NCBI GenBank assembly: GCA_964035575.1
Contig: OZ037907.1
Coordinates: 248,001-312,000 of the forward strand
Length of the DNA stretch: 64,000 nt
Reading direction: 5' to 3'
Origin: Rhynchopus sp. YZ270_cl-10
Taxonomy: Eukaryota > Euglenozoa > Diplonemea > Diplonemida > Diplonemidae
The notes beneath the pieces are model-generated. The model saw only the letters and a program-made list of their open reading frames with translations, was not told where the DNA came from and made no database searches. The translations under genes were made by a program, and so were the position numbers. Shown in pieces: positions 42,907-53,199 of the stretch (its first letter is position 1; every line of letters begins with the position of its first letter).

Positions 42907-45667
42907 TTATTCCGGGAAGTCATCAAGGGAGCTGCTCAGACCCAGGTTCTCCAACGCCTGCTTCCAGTGCGCAACTGTGATCGGCTTCCACTGCGTCTCG
43001 GCAATGACAAGCCCCTCCCTGTAAAAAAAAAAACGATGTTTTTAACTTTCAAAAACCTTAAAAAGCTACATACGATTTGCTCCGTGTATCGGACAGACCC
43101 GGCAGACCATCGGGGCCTAGGGCAAGCGCACGCGCCATTTCGGCGACGCCCATAAGCTTCTTGATGGGGACGTACTTGGGCATCGCGCTGTCGTTGAGTG
43201 CCTGCTGCTCTTCTGCCTCGCTTGCGAAGCGGACCTTCATGTGGGAGAGAATGGCGGGGACGTCGGCACGCGAGAGTTCAAGCACCTGGTGTGTCACATC
43301 CCATTGGTCCCAGAAGCCAAGCTGCTTCATCGCTGCGGGCGCCGCTGTGGTTCCAACAATGAGGATGCGGTTGCCGTCCTGCGGGACCTTCTTGATCATT
43401 CTCCTCAACGTCTGCAGCATCACCGCAGAAAACCTCGGCCCCTCCACAGTGTAGTCAATCAAATCCTCAATCTCATCCAACAGAACAACACTGTAGGGCG
43501 ATTTGTGCGCATCGTCGAACGCCTTTTTGATGTGGTTTACCTTCGAGTTTTCAAACAACCCGGTCATATCGTCGCCGGAGACTACCTTAACAAAGGGAAA
43601 TCCTGCACACTCTGCCATGTACGCAGCGAGAGCTGTCTTTCCGGTACCAAGAGGCCCGGCGAGGAGGACGGATTGGACCTGAAGACCTCCACCTGATTTG
43701 AGAGGTGCAATGTAGGAGAGACAACGGCGCATTTGTTCTTGCCAGACACGGCCGTAGTCGAAGAGTCCACGCCGCATGTAGGCTTTCAGATCCTTGGAGC
43801 ATCCGAACGCAGGGCGTACATCGTCGGTAGCACCAATGAAATCAGACATGGTAACGTTGACCTCTTGCGAAACCAGCTTCGAAGGGTTTTTGTAATCAAT
43901 GCACCGCCCCAGAGCGTACGACGCCGCCGCCTTCACAACACCTTCAATCTCCGCGCCGGTGTAGTTTTTGGTACGTTCGGACATTACGTCGAGATCGACG
44001 TCTTTGCTGAGAGTGCCTTCCTTCTGGAGGTGCTTCGTGTGGATGTCAAAAATCTGTTTGCGTCCAGCCTTATCGGGGAGGCGGATTTCGATTTGCACTT
44101 CAAAACGTCCGGGTCTCAGAAGGGCGTCATCAAGAAGGTCCTTACGGTTGGTCATTCCAACAAGGAGGACGTTGTTGAGCGATTCAACTCCGTCGATTTT
44201 GGCAAGAAGCTGGTTGACCACGTTGTCACCAACCCCGGTGTTGTCCTTCGTCGACCCACGCTGTTTAACCAACGCGTCAAACTCATCGAAGATAATCAAA
44301 TGGAGCTCGCTCTCATCCCCTTTTTCATTCTGCTCGGCTTCTGCTGCGGAAAACAGTTTTCTCACATTCGCCTCACTCTCACCAACGTATTTGCTCAGAA
44401 GATCGGGACCGTTAACAATGATCGGTTTTTTGCAGTTAAGCATTTTCCCGATTTGACGTGCCATCAGGGTTTTACCACAGCCAGGAGGCCCATAGAGGAG
44501 GATCCCCTTGACGTGGGAAACGCCGAGGCGCGAGAGGAAGGAGGAAGGGAAGATGCGCGACGCAAAGGCACGGCGGAAGACCTGGTCGGCCTCAGAGTCT
44601 AGCCCACCGATGCCGTATGCGGAGAAGTTGAACTCGGTTTTGAGGAGGTTGGACTGAGTCATGACCTCGGAGCTGTGATAGGGTGATTGGGTGATAGAGC
44701 GAAAAGAGAGCATATTCTCTCACCGTATACATCGGCGGAAGGGTGGGTGATCTATGAAACGGGAGAGATTTTTTTTTAGCTCTCAGTAAGCTCTCACAGC
44801 CTGTTATTTTCACGGAGACGATCATAGATCATACAAAAGGGGTAAAGGTGGTCAAAGAAGAAGAAGAAGAAGAAGAAGAAACTGTTGAGGGGGTCATCTG
44901 ATGATCCCTAGGTTCTGTGGTTGTGTATCGTTCTGTATTGACATACCCCTTAGGGACGTTCGTGAAACGCATCTGCCTTCCTCCAGGCTTCTTGAAGGTG
45001 AGCTGCGACTCCGGGGTCAACAGCCCCATGCGGTGCTGCGCGGACACTGTAAAAATAAAGGATCATTTTTTTAATATGTACAAAAAAGTATGTTCAGTTT
45101 CTAACACTTCATGCAATACAAACAATACAATAACATACATCCCGACACGGACTCAATCTGCGCGGTATCCTCGTTAAGAATATCCAACGACATGACCCTA
45201 AACCGCATCATAGTCCCATTCAGCTCAATCCCGATGTGCTGCTCGAGGGACATCACCTGGTTTGTCAGCACCCCTTTCACCAGGTCTGTTACGCGACTGA
45301 TGTCCATCTCCGGGTTTTCTGGGGCCTTTTTGGGGTTGGCATATTCGATTTCAAGCGTGCACGACGAGAGGATGAAGTTGCGTGAAGGGATCGTGAAGAG
45401 CTTCACCGGGATACGGTCTGCCTGAGGCGAAAGCTGTGCGCACGTTCTCTGCATTTTATTGAACGCCACCGTTCCCTCTGTTGTAGCCGCGTGCTCTCTG
45501 AACGAAAACACAAAATCCCCCGCACTCCTCGAAATCGCCGTTCCACTAATGAACACATACCCCTCCCTCCCTGCCCCAGGCAGAGTCCCCGGCTGGACAT
45601 AAACATGGTTAGTTGCAACCAACTCCGGTGCAGGCGTCACCGACACACCCAATACAACTTCTGCCAT
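42907..45667 (-). CDS. NSF: NSF (N-ethylmaleimide-sensitive factor), vesicle-fusing AAA+ ATPase, four exons
   Basis: Exons 45667-45139, 45046-44947, 44672-43074 and 43018-42907 join in frame to 779 residues (typical NSF about 744). Introns are 92, 274 and 55 nt, all GTATGT...CAG. Exon 1 is the N domain that binds SNAP-SNARE complexes. D1 has FNFSAYGIGGLDSEADQVFR, RRAFASRIFP, Walker A GPPGCGKT and Walker B LIIFDEFDAL, plus the sensor region MTNRKDLLDDALLRPGRFEV. D2 has AGPLGTGKTALA and LLDEIEDLIDY. The family is known to use ATP at D1 to take apart SNARE bundles after membrane fusion, D2 holding the hexamer together. All motor residues look intact. Best-supported gene in the window and the clearest proof of the intron rules. 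Confidence 0.97.
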
Positions 45668-46295
45668 TTTTTATCCCCTTTTTTCTGAAGGATTTTGGAA
45701 AGAAGAGAGATTTTTTTTTTGAAAAAAAAATTATCAAAAAACTATTTTATTATCATATCTAGAGGGAAGAGGAAGGAGAGAGTAGGGTGGAGGGGAGAGA
45801 GTCGTTGACGGGTTGAGGGGGGTTGTGTATGTGACCCCCCGGGTTGGCAAAAAAAGATGCATTGAATCGCAAGCTTTTTGAGGCGCGATGTTTGTTTTTT
45901 TTTTCGATATGTGGTTTGAAAGCAGGTAGTGAATTAGTTACGCGAAGAGTGGAACATTTTCCCCTGTATGTGTCTGTGTGCCTCTTCGTTTCTCCCTCCT
46001 CTTTTTTTAATTTTTTTTTTTTTCATTTTGATTGTGTGATGACACACAAAAAAAAGCAGGATCCCGTCTCCCAGACGGTTGAAAACCGACAAAAGAAATG
46101 AAAAGAAAAACCTTACGAGATGAATGTGTCTCAACTGCGCACATCATTTTACTACAATCATCAAAGAAGAAGAAAATAAAGGTGACGCCACGAAGACCTC
46201 TACTGCACAGGCACTAACACTCCAGAAACTAAAAGTGGATTTTACTGTACAGACGTCTCATGGAGGGTGCAGACACGTGTACTTCCAAAGAAGGA

Positions 46296-46550
46296 AGTTG
46301 CTTGAAATATAAAGCCCTCTCGTGAACAGTGTACCTTGGTATGATCGGCTGTACCGGGTGGACACCCAACCATACAGTCCTACATCCATTTCGTGGTTTA
46401 CAATTGGTGAACATAAAACCCAAGCCCAATCATCCTCACTGCTTGGTCACGCAAGTCAGAGATGAGCACCACACAGATATCTAAAAATAAAAAGAGCATA
46501 GTTGTTGATGCAGGCACCTCCGACTGACCCACAGTACGATGCCAAAATTC
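46296..46550 (-). repeat. Composite family-B plus family-C repeat
   Basis: Family B at 46296-46408 (TTGAAATATAAAGCCCTCTC to TTTCGTGGTTTAC), about 95 bp of unique sequence, then family C at 46502-46550 (GTTGATGCAGGCACCTCCGA). The same B-C pairing at 63343-63485, with a shorter gap, suggests both may be ends of one longer element. Confidence 0.65.
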
Positions 46551-46796
46551 TAAAAAAGAGTGAAACCTTGATGTGCACTCTCGTGTACACACATCGCAAA
46601 TAACTTTCAAAAAAAAGGGGGGGGGGTAATCTAGCTCCACGCAAACGATGCATGGTAAAAGGGAATGAGTAAGGGGGTGGGTACTGAGGGGAAGTTGATA
46701 GGGCAAACGCCGCTGGGGACGCAGACACTGAACTACTGAAAAAAAGGGAGAGGCGCAGAGAGGATCTAAGAGAGTTGGTGAAGGTGCAAAAAAAAA

Positions 46797-46846
46797 GAAG
46801 AAGAGTTTATAAGATGAACCTAAGCCTCTCGTGCTTGGTCACCTTT
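46797..46846 (-). repeat. LINE-tail hairpin repeat
   Basis: AGAGTTTATAAGATGAACCT, AAGCCTCTCGTGCTTGGTC, ACCTTTG on the plus strand. It abuts a family-B copy (46853-46905) with only an A-run between, so the two insert head to tail. Confidence 0.85.
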
Positions 46847-47256
46847 GAAAAAAAAGTTGACTTCAAATACAAAGCCCTTTCGTGACAGTGTACCTTGGAA
46901 ACTTGTAAAAAAAAATCGTTTGGATGTTTGGTGGCAATCATCACAATATGTTGTATGTTGCGTTTTTGTTTGTTTTTTTTCCCTCCCGCTGTGCGGGATA
47001 TTGCACAAAAAAAAAAAAAAAAAGAGGGGGTACTTATGGAAATTCACTCCCTGACGAAATTCCGAAAGGGGAGCGTTCAAGCTCTAGAAGGAAGGGAGGG
47101 GGAGGGGCGGCTTTTATATTAAAACCTTAGTGGCGACGTCCACTATTTTTGTGTTTGTTTTTTGCTCTTTTTTTTTGAAAAAAAATTCAATTATTTGCCC
47201 CCAAAACCGACCGTTTTTTTTTTTTTTTTGCTTCTTTTTTTTATTTCAACCCCGCT

Positions 47257-49411
47257 TTATTTCTTCCCTTTTCTCGCTCTTTTTCTCGGTGGGGGTCCGC
47301 CCAGTTCCGGAACGCCTACTGTGTCGCCCGAAATGCCTGGCTCTTCCTCAAAGTTAAACGCACTGTCACTTGTCACGTGGGTGAGGGTTATGAGGTCGCT
47401 GACTTTTCCATCGTATTGGTGGTCTATATGGAGATGCACGTTTGCTGCGTTTGTGAGCAGCAGAGCTGTCAGGAAGAGGCGCGGGATCTGCCACGTCTCG
47501 GTGCAGGTACGTGCCACGAGCTCTTCGAACGATGCGGTTTCTCCTTTGCTCTTGAACGCATCGCAGAGCTTTCTGGATTCCAAATGGATGTCGAATACGG
47601 GTCGTGCCTCCTGCTCCTTCAGCTTCCCCTCGGTTTGTTCGCGCCACAGCTTTACTCTCTCGTAACGCTCTTCTTCCTCCTTGGATGCTACCACTGCTTG
47701 CGGCAATTCGATGTTCACTGCAAAGTCTGGGATTGCGTCCAATTGGGTTCCCATGGAGTCCAAACCAAGCTCTGTTGGGTTGCCTGGGTCTTCGAGGAGG
47801 CAGTCTGTTGTGTGGTGGTCGGGTTCGTCTAGGTCGTCTTGGGTGCAAGGGTCGCCTGCTGTGCTGTGGGGGATGGGCTCGAGAGGCATGTCGGCAGTTT
47901 GGCGTACGGGGTGTTCGGTTGCGCCGTCTTGGGTGAGGAGTGCACGGGCCCGCTCGCGTTCGGCAAGAAGTTCCTTCCGCATTCTGTCCTTCGCGTTGTG
48001 GTGGAACCCTTCCCAGCCCTTCTCTTTATGCAGCGCCTTGGCGAATTTTTCGTCGAAGGTTGTGTCAAAAAGGAGTTCCCCGTAGAGCCCAGTGTGCATC
48101 TGGTCCTTGAGGGTGCTTGGGTTGCATGCAAGCTTGTCTGAGGTGAGGTCGGAGAGGAGCTGTTTGTTCGGCTCAGCGTTGACGCCTGCTTTGTCGGGGT
48201 GGATGAGACGTTCGAAGGGGCGTTCTGCAGTGGTCAGGGCAAAGCGTTCGCTTGCGCATAATGCGGCGATGCGGGAGAAGGCGTCGTTCGCGGGTTCCTG
48301 GCGTGCACCCTTCTCCGACCCTTCCTCCGTCCCGGAGCCGTGCTCGTCATCGGAGTCGGAGATGTGGTCTTCATTCTCAAGCTTCTCCTTCTCCTCCCGC
48401 ATTGTTTTGTCGATAAGAAGCTTCATGACGTGCTCGGGAACGTCGCTCGACTCAGAGGCAGATCCTGGGGTACGTGGCATCGAGATCTGTGGGGGAGAGA
48501 GAGAGAGAGAGAGAGAGGATGTGGTGTGGGTAGCTGAAAGAGCGGAGGAGCGTGGGAATGTGTACATACCGGCCGCTTGAGAGGTGTCTGCCCGTCGGTG
48601 CCTTCATAGAGAAGGTTGCCCATAAGCTCCTGCCGCACGTTGGGGAGGAGAAGACCTTCGTTGGAGAGTGCGCAGACGTCGACCTTTTTGTGGTGTTTTT
48701 GTTGAAAAAAAAGGTTAAGAAAAGTTGAAAGATAAACCCTCTAAAAGTAAACATTCATAAACACCCTAAGCCACTACTTAGGTCCCCTTTGAACACAACA
48801 AAATTGACGCAATCATGCGAATTTTCTACGGGATAAAATGTCAAAATCATCACACTTCCCATTGGCACTTTGCCGCATACCCTAAAATTAAAACCTCCGG
48901 TAGCAGTGTCCTCCATAGGCACAAGCTCTCCTTCACTGACACGCATGGCGCTTGAAGGGTCGCCTGCTGGTCCTCCTGTGTTGAATGCGCTGTTGGAGAG
49001 CATGACACGGAGTGACTCTGCGACGTCTTGGCGATAAAGAGCTTGGTGTTTGACCACGGCGACAGCGTCTTCGTGGAAGCGGATGGTATGGCGAAGGACG
49101 GCACGGCGTTTGCGCTTGCGTTTGTCGTTGCCTTTTGCTGTACCGTCTTCGGCCTTCTTTCTGTTGATGATGAGGTCGTACGCCTCCTCCACCAGGTCCT
49201 TCAGCAGATCCACCTTTCTGCTGTAAATCGTTGACGCCCCCATGATCAAGAGCGCCGCCTCTGCAAAGTTCAACGCCTGCCCCCCCACGTCGACAGTGAT
49301 CTCCGCGACCTCCGACGCATACTCCTGTAGCACGCTCGCCAGATCAATTCCCCACACCTGTTCAATCTGCTTCAAAGGCTTGAGAACATGTGCATATTTA
49401 TTCATATCCAT
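47257..49411 (-). CDS. NCAPH2: Condensin II kleisin subunit CAP-H2, three exons
   Basis: Exons 49411-48881, 48683-48570 and 48486-47257 (about 624 residues), phase 0, GTATG donors. The N-terminus carries the H2 signature: KYAHVLKPLKQIEQVWGIDL, then NFAEAALLIMGASTIYSRKV and DLLKDLVEEAYDLIINRKK. This part of CAP-H2 binds the SMC2 neck. The middle is acidic and disordered (EDHISDSDDEHGSGTEEGSE). The C-terminus (residues about 525-575) ends RPVFDIHLESRKLCDAF, ASFEELVARTCTETWQIPRL and LLTNAANVHL, like the winged-helix part that binds SMC4, before a basic tail RKRARKGKK. CAP-H2 closes the condensin II ring for chromosome compaction. Intron 1 (48880-48684) contains a decayed hairpin (CCTAAGCC...ACTTAGG); its acceptor is AAAAAG, poorer than the others, so that junction is least certain. 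Confidence 0.85.
48495..48520. repeat. GA microsatellite in a CAP-H2 intron
   Basis: A (GA)n run near the acceptor of intron 2 (48569-48487); read in gene sense it is a CT-rich polypyrimidine tract directly before the CCCACAG acceptor. Confidence 0.85.
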
Positions 49412-49775
49412 TTTAAATGGAAATGAAAAAAAAAGGGGGCGCTGGATGAAATTGAAGGGGGGAGGGGGGGGGGGAGGAGGAAGAGGAAGAGGTGGGGGAA
49501 AAAAAATGCTTTTATTTGGTTAAAGAGTTCTTGAGAGGGTTTAAATGGGGGGGGAAGAGAGGGGGAGGAGGGGGACCCTCAGGAGGAGGGGGACCCTCAG
49601 GAGGAGGGGGGTAATCCGAAAAAAATTGTGGGAATTTAATTTTTTTTTCCCGCCCCTCTATGGATCTCAATTCTCTAATTTTGCCAAAAAAAATTAAAAG
49701 AGGGAAATTTCCGCGTAATAAAATAGATACAACTAACTAACTAACTGAAACCCAAAAAACCCCAAAAAAATATAA
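49412..49775. other. Spacer between CAP-H2 and the aquaporin-like gene
   Basis: G/A-rich; a 19-bp unit GGAGGAGGGGGACCCTCA is repeated two to three times at 49563-49610, and TAAC repeats lie at 49732-49748. No gene. Confidence 0.65.
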
Positions 49776-51164
49776 TTAAACGCGTAGAGTACAAATCTCC
49801 CCTTCATTCACACCAGCGAAGGAGAGGGTCAGGGCAACACCTTGACTGTCGGTCAGATAGGCCCCTGGTGTTCCGTTCCATCGTTCGAGGGTGGCGAGCG
49901 CGTCGGTGTGGTGGGTGTCCTTGGCAACCCGGAGACGTGTCTCCCGTTTTGTGGCCACGTCCACTATACGCACAGTCTTGACCACCACACGTTCACTTAT
50001 GTCGTTCTGCGGGACGACCGGATGCGCTGCCGTCTCCCTCTCCTCAACCTCCACCACATCCACCACTTCCTCCGCTTGGGGACGTCTTGCCCGCAGCCTG
50101 CTTTTCCTATAGATGAACCCCACCGTCGCCCCAGCAAGCAGCGGCACCGCAAGAAACACCCACAACTCCTCCCAGGCCTCGTCCCTCCCGGTACCTACGG
50201 CGGCCATTGCGAAGGAAATCGCTGGGTTTGCGGTGATGCCGAGAAGGTCGAGAAAGGCTTCATTTACAACATAATACGCACAACCAACCGCCAACCCTGA
50301 TTCAGCATGACCTAAATCTCGGATATGCCTTTTTAGTTCAGACCGTGTACGCCGTACTACGATCGAAAGAATCACAGTACACAACACCACCCCAGAGAAG
50401 AAGGTGAACAGACAGGCCTGGAAAAGCGTGGGCTTCGGGTACGATGAGGTCAGGGTCCTCTCTCGACGATATGTCGCTGCAGCTTCGAAAAGATCGTAGC
50501 TTCCCTCTCCACCGGGAAGCACCGCTAGGGCAAGCCCTGCCCCAGCAGTAGCGCCTAACAGCTGCATCGCAAAGGCGAGAAGGCCAAGAATTAAAGGGGT
50601 TTTTCTTGCTGCAACCAACGCTGCTGTGGTGGTAGGGTTGAACTGCGCTGTCGAAATATGTGACAAAGACAGAGTTAAACAAGCTATCGAAGCAGACACC
50701 GCTAAACTCGCTGAATCCGGCCTCAAAAGAAGCGTCAAAACCGAAAAGAAAGCGTGCAAAGCGGTGCCCAGATATTCCCCTGCAAGAGTAGACGCAAAAA
50801 ACAAACTAGGTTCCTGTTGAGTAGCCACCTGCCACCATTCGTTATACGATGTGTTCGCGATGTTGCGTGCGGCAATAGAAGGAGGAGGGAATAAACTGGG
50901 AAGCTGGCTGCCAAGAAAAACCTGGCAAGACGGGGAAAGGCCGGACAGAGAGGTTAGCTCCTCCCACATACTCCGCTGCTCGGAAAAGACCCGCAAACGC
51001 CCCCCACCGCTCTGCCCCGCAGCAAGGTTGTGACCCCCCTCTGCAGCAAAGTACTCCTCCAACACCTCCCTCAGTGCCTCCAAATCGGCCACATCGTTCG
51101 CAACCCTCACAGTAATATTCACAAACCCTCTCCCAGGCACCTCCGCGCACGCTGAGATTTCCAT
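49776..51164 (-). CDS. Aquaporin-like channel with extra N- and C-terminal ubiquitin-like domains
   Basis: 462 residues, no intron. The middle (about 120-345) has the MIP layout: LAGEYLGTALHAFFSVLTLLL in helix 1, then STAQFNPTTTAAL where the first pore motif NPA should be (here NPT), a long loop, and ITANPAISFAMAA with an intact second NPA. Six hydrophobic helices can be counted. Residues 1-95 (VPGRGFVNITVRVAND, RLRVFSEQRSMWEELTSLSG, QVFLGSQ) resemble the BILBO1 N-terminal domain in its VF...W..L...L....Q pattern. The last 70 residues (KTVRIVDVATKRETRLRVAK...AGVNEGEICTLRV) also look ubiquitin-like. Aquaporins pass water or small solutes; the T in NPT and lack of a clear Arg selectivity residue after the second NPA leave its substrate open. 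Start 51164 opens the frame. Confidence 0.75.
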   Translation of the reverse strand: MEISACAEVPGRGFVNITVRVANDVADLEALREVLEEYFAAEGGHNLAAGQSGGGRLRVFSEQRSMWEELTSLSGLSPSCQVFLGSQLPSLFPPPSIAARNIANTSYNEWWQVATQQEPSLFFASTLAGEYLGTALHAFFSVLTLLLRPDSASLAVSASIACLTLSLSHISTAQFNPTTTAALVAARKTPLILGLLAFAMQLLGATAGAGLALAVLPGGEGSYDLFEAAATYRRERTLTSSYPKPTLFQACLFTFFSGVVLCTVILSIVVRRTRSELKRHIRDLGHAESGLAVGCAYYVVNEAFLDLLGITANPAISFAMAAVGTGRDEAWEELWVFLAVPLLAGATVGFIYRKSRLRARRPQAEEVVDVVEVEERETAAHPVVPQNDISERVVVKTVRIVDVATKRETRLRVAKDTHHTDALATLERWNGTPGAYLTDSQGVALTLSFAGVNEGEICTLRV

Positions 51165-51443
51165 TACAAACCAGATCAGACCACCATAAGACTCTGTTAT
51201 GTTTCTAGTCCATTTTTTTTAAAATATCATATTTTTAAGGAGCTTTTTTGTTTCTGTTAGGAGTAGAGAGAGGAGGAGGAGAAGGAAGGGGGGGAAATTG
51301 AAATAATCAAAGAAGTTTACTATTGGAGAAGTTCAAAAAAGAACACGAGAAATTTTAAAAAAAAGGACAAAATAACAGGATGAATATTTATCTACCATCC
51401 ATCAGAGAGAAAAACCGAGACTATTTTTTAAAGGAAAAAAAAC
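51165..51443. other. Spacer, AT/purine-rich
   Basis: Leader of the aquaporin-like gene and 3' flank of the cyclin-like gene. No feature recognised. Confidence 0.5.
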
Positions 51444-52034
51444 CTATTTTTCCTTCGGGAGATTAACGATTCTGTTTTTGTAGGCGAGCCCGACCCATTT
51501 CCGCATTGCTGTCCAGAGGGTGCTGTGGATGTCACGACGGCTGGGGAGGGACGTTGCGGTTGGAAAATCTTGCATAGAAAAGAGCACGGCGTCAAGCTCC
51601 ACCTTGGTAACGATGCAACGCATGCCAAGACGCACCCACAGCTTCGTAGCACCGTGCGAGAGGTCTGCTGTTGCTGCGCGCCGTTCTCTTTCGGTTTCCG
51701 CATTGCTCACTGCGCAGACATACTCGGGGAGTTCATCAGAGCATGCCGGGTGGTCATTGTACTTCATCGCCAGCCATATCGCCGCCAACACCACGGGCCC
51801 CTTCATCTCCCCCGGAAGCACGCAGGCACGATACAACAAAATCACCGCATGCGCGACAGTCACTCCATCCACCCCACTTCCCTCCATCCTCACAAACCCT
51901 GCGACACCCTCCGCTTCCATTGCCTCCAATACGGCGGAAATGAATCTCTTGTTTGGGACAATAGAAACGGTGGGGGGGGTGATGGTGGTAATGTCGACAG
52001 AGTCTCTGACAGCTTGCGAGGCGGCGAGAGGCAT
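51444..52034 (-). CDS. Cyclin-like protein
   Basis: 196 residues from 52034. Residues about 30-155 can be read as a cyclin box: FISAVLEAMEAEGVAG, then VTVAHAVILLYRACVLPGEM, MKGPVVLAAIWLAMKYNDHP, and CIVTKVELDAVLFSMQDFP, where family members have LLAALWLASKF-type and E...LL..LDW-type helices. The size and layout are nearest to the small Pho80/PCL-type cyclins that activate CDKs. Call rests on pattern only; there is no invariant motif beyond the helices. The ATG follows a CTTTAAACCACAAAA leader. Confidence 0.55.
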   Translation of the reverse strand: MPLAASQAVRDSVDITTITPPTVSIVPNKRFISAVLEAMEAEGVAGFVRMEGSGVDGVTVAHAVILLYRACVLPGEMKGPVVLAAIWLAMKYNDHPACSDELPEYVCAVSNAETERERRAATADLSHGATKLWVRLGMRCIVTKVELDAVLFSMQDFPTATSLPSRRDIHSTLWTAMRKWVGLAYKNRIVNLPKEK

Positions 52035-53196
52035 TTTTGTGGTTTAAAGAATAGAAAAGATGTGTGAAAGGTGTAAAATCAGAGAAATCTTTGTTGGACA
52101 TGGGTGGTAGAAAATAAATTATTAAGATGAGACGAAGCACACCTTTGTGCTGACACATCCTTAGCCGTTTCTCGGGCTCCCTCTCCTAAGCCTCGTTGTG
52201 TGTTCGTCACCTTCGTCACAACCGTTGTCGTACAGCATCACAAAGGGGTCAGAAGAAAAAAAATGTGGTTTTCCTATCCTAAGTTTGGAATCTCGGATGA
52301 AGTAGTGGTAGCAGATCATAAAACCGGATTTTTACGGTCGTCATCTGATCTTAACGCGAGGAAAGGGAAGATGATTTTGGTTGAATACAGTCTAGGAAAA
52401 GACCTCGGGTCTAAAGGGTTGGAAGATACCCAAATGTACACTGTCCGAAAGGGGGTTGTTAAACCAACAGATTATTTCTCCTTGGAGAATTAGTAGACAA
52501 AACCGGGAACAAAAATATTCACAATGAAACGTGTGGTTCCGCACGACGCGAACCGATGTCGAATTATTTTTACTTGTCGAACTCTTGTTCATACCACCAT
52601 CACGCAGTGGAGACCTCCCGAACCAGCTCACGCAGACACCCCTGCTGCAGTGTTGTTGCGACAGCAGAGCACGCATCGGAAGGACTCGTGGGCTCTCGAA
52701 ACAGGATGAGGATGAGGGGACAATCGGCGACTCAGACACGATCGAAGTAGTTGTGTACGAAACCCAGGGGGCAGAAGGCGGCGGGTCACACCCCACCCGC
52801 AGTAGTTGAAACGTGCTAAGACACATCTCAGTCGAGCTCATGCAAAGGGGTGGGATGTGAGTGGTAGTTAAAAAAAATGTCTCCCGTTTTCATCTTTGAT
52901 TTAGTTGGCTGTTGCGTAACCCACAGTATGCCGTGCCTGTCTTGCCTGAGTAACAGAAATGGGAGTGAGTAAGCACTAAGGGGGGGGGGTACGGAATACA
53001 AAAAAAAAGATCGGGTCTTTTGTTTGTGCGCTCAAAGCCGGGAAACAAAAAGGTGAAAAAATGTGTTAAACTGAAGTACGGTTGTTGTGGTTAATTGAGT
53101 ACTCAAAGAAAACAAGCAAGCTTCTGTTTTTTTCAATCCGTTTTGTTTGCCCTGCAGCGCTGCCTCCAATCTTTTTAGAATTGACAACAAGTTGTT
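52035..53196. other. Intergenic with a diverged LINE-tail copy and plus-strand frames
   Basis: 52120-52245 carries CACCTT...CGTTGTCGTACAGCATCAC, a diverged LINE-tail block. Two plus-strand frames follow (52262-52493 and 52531-52809). The remainder is AT-rich. No minus-strand gene recognised. Confidence 0.5.
52262..52493 (+). CDS. Unrecognised plus-strand frame
   Basis: A 76-codon frame starting MWFSYPKFGISDEVVVADHK with even composition (KMILVEYSLGKDLGSKGLED, VRKGVVKPTDYFSLEN) that looks protein-like rather than random. It is opposite to all host genes, so it may be a mobile-element piece or an isolated gene. No family recognised. Confidence 0.35.
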
Positions 53197-53199
53197 TTA

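Larger units (their letters stand above)
45668..47256. other. Intergenic filled with SINE-like repeats
   Basis: GTGC-stem hairpins (46103-46160, 46560-46605), a long family-B copy (46296-46408) followed by family C (46502-46550), a LINE-tail copy (46797-46846) and a second family-B copy (46853-46905). The B-then-C order also occurs at 63343-63485. T-runs at 47220-47250 form the 3' end of the CAP-H2 gene. Confidence 0.65.

Noticed and set aside
43733-44602. 289-codon plus-strand frame
   Set aside because: Antisense shadow of NSF.
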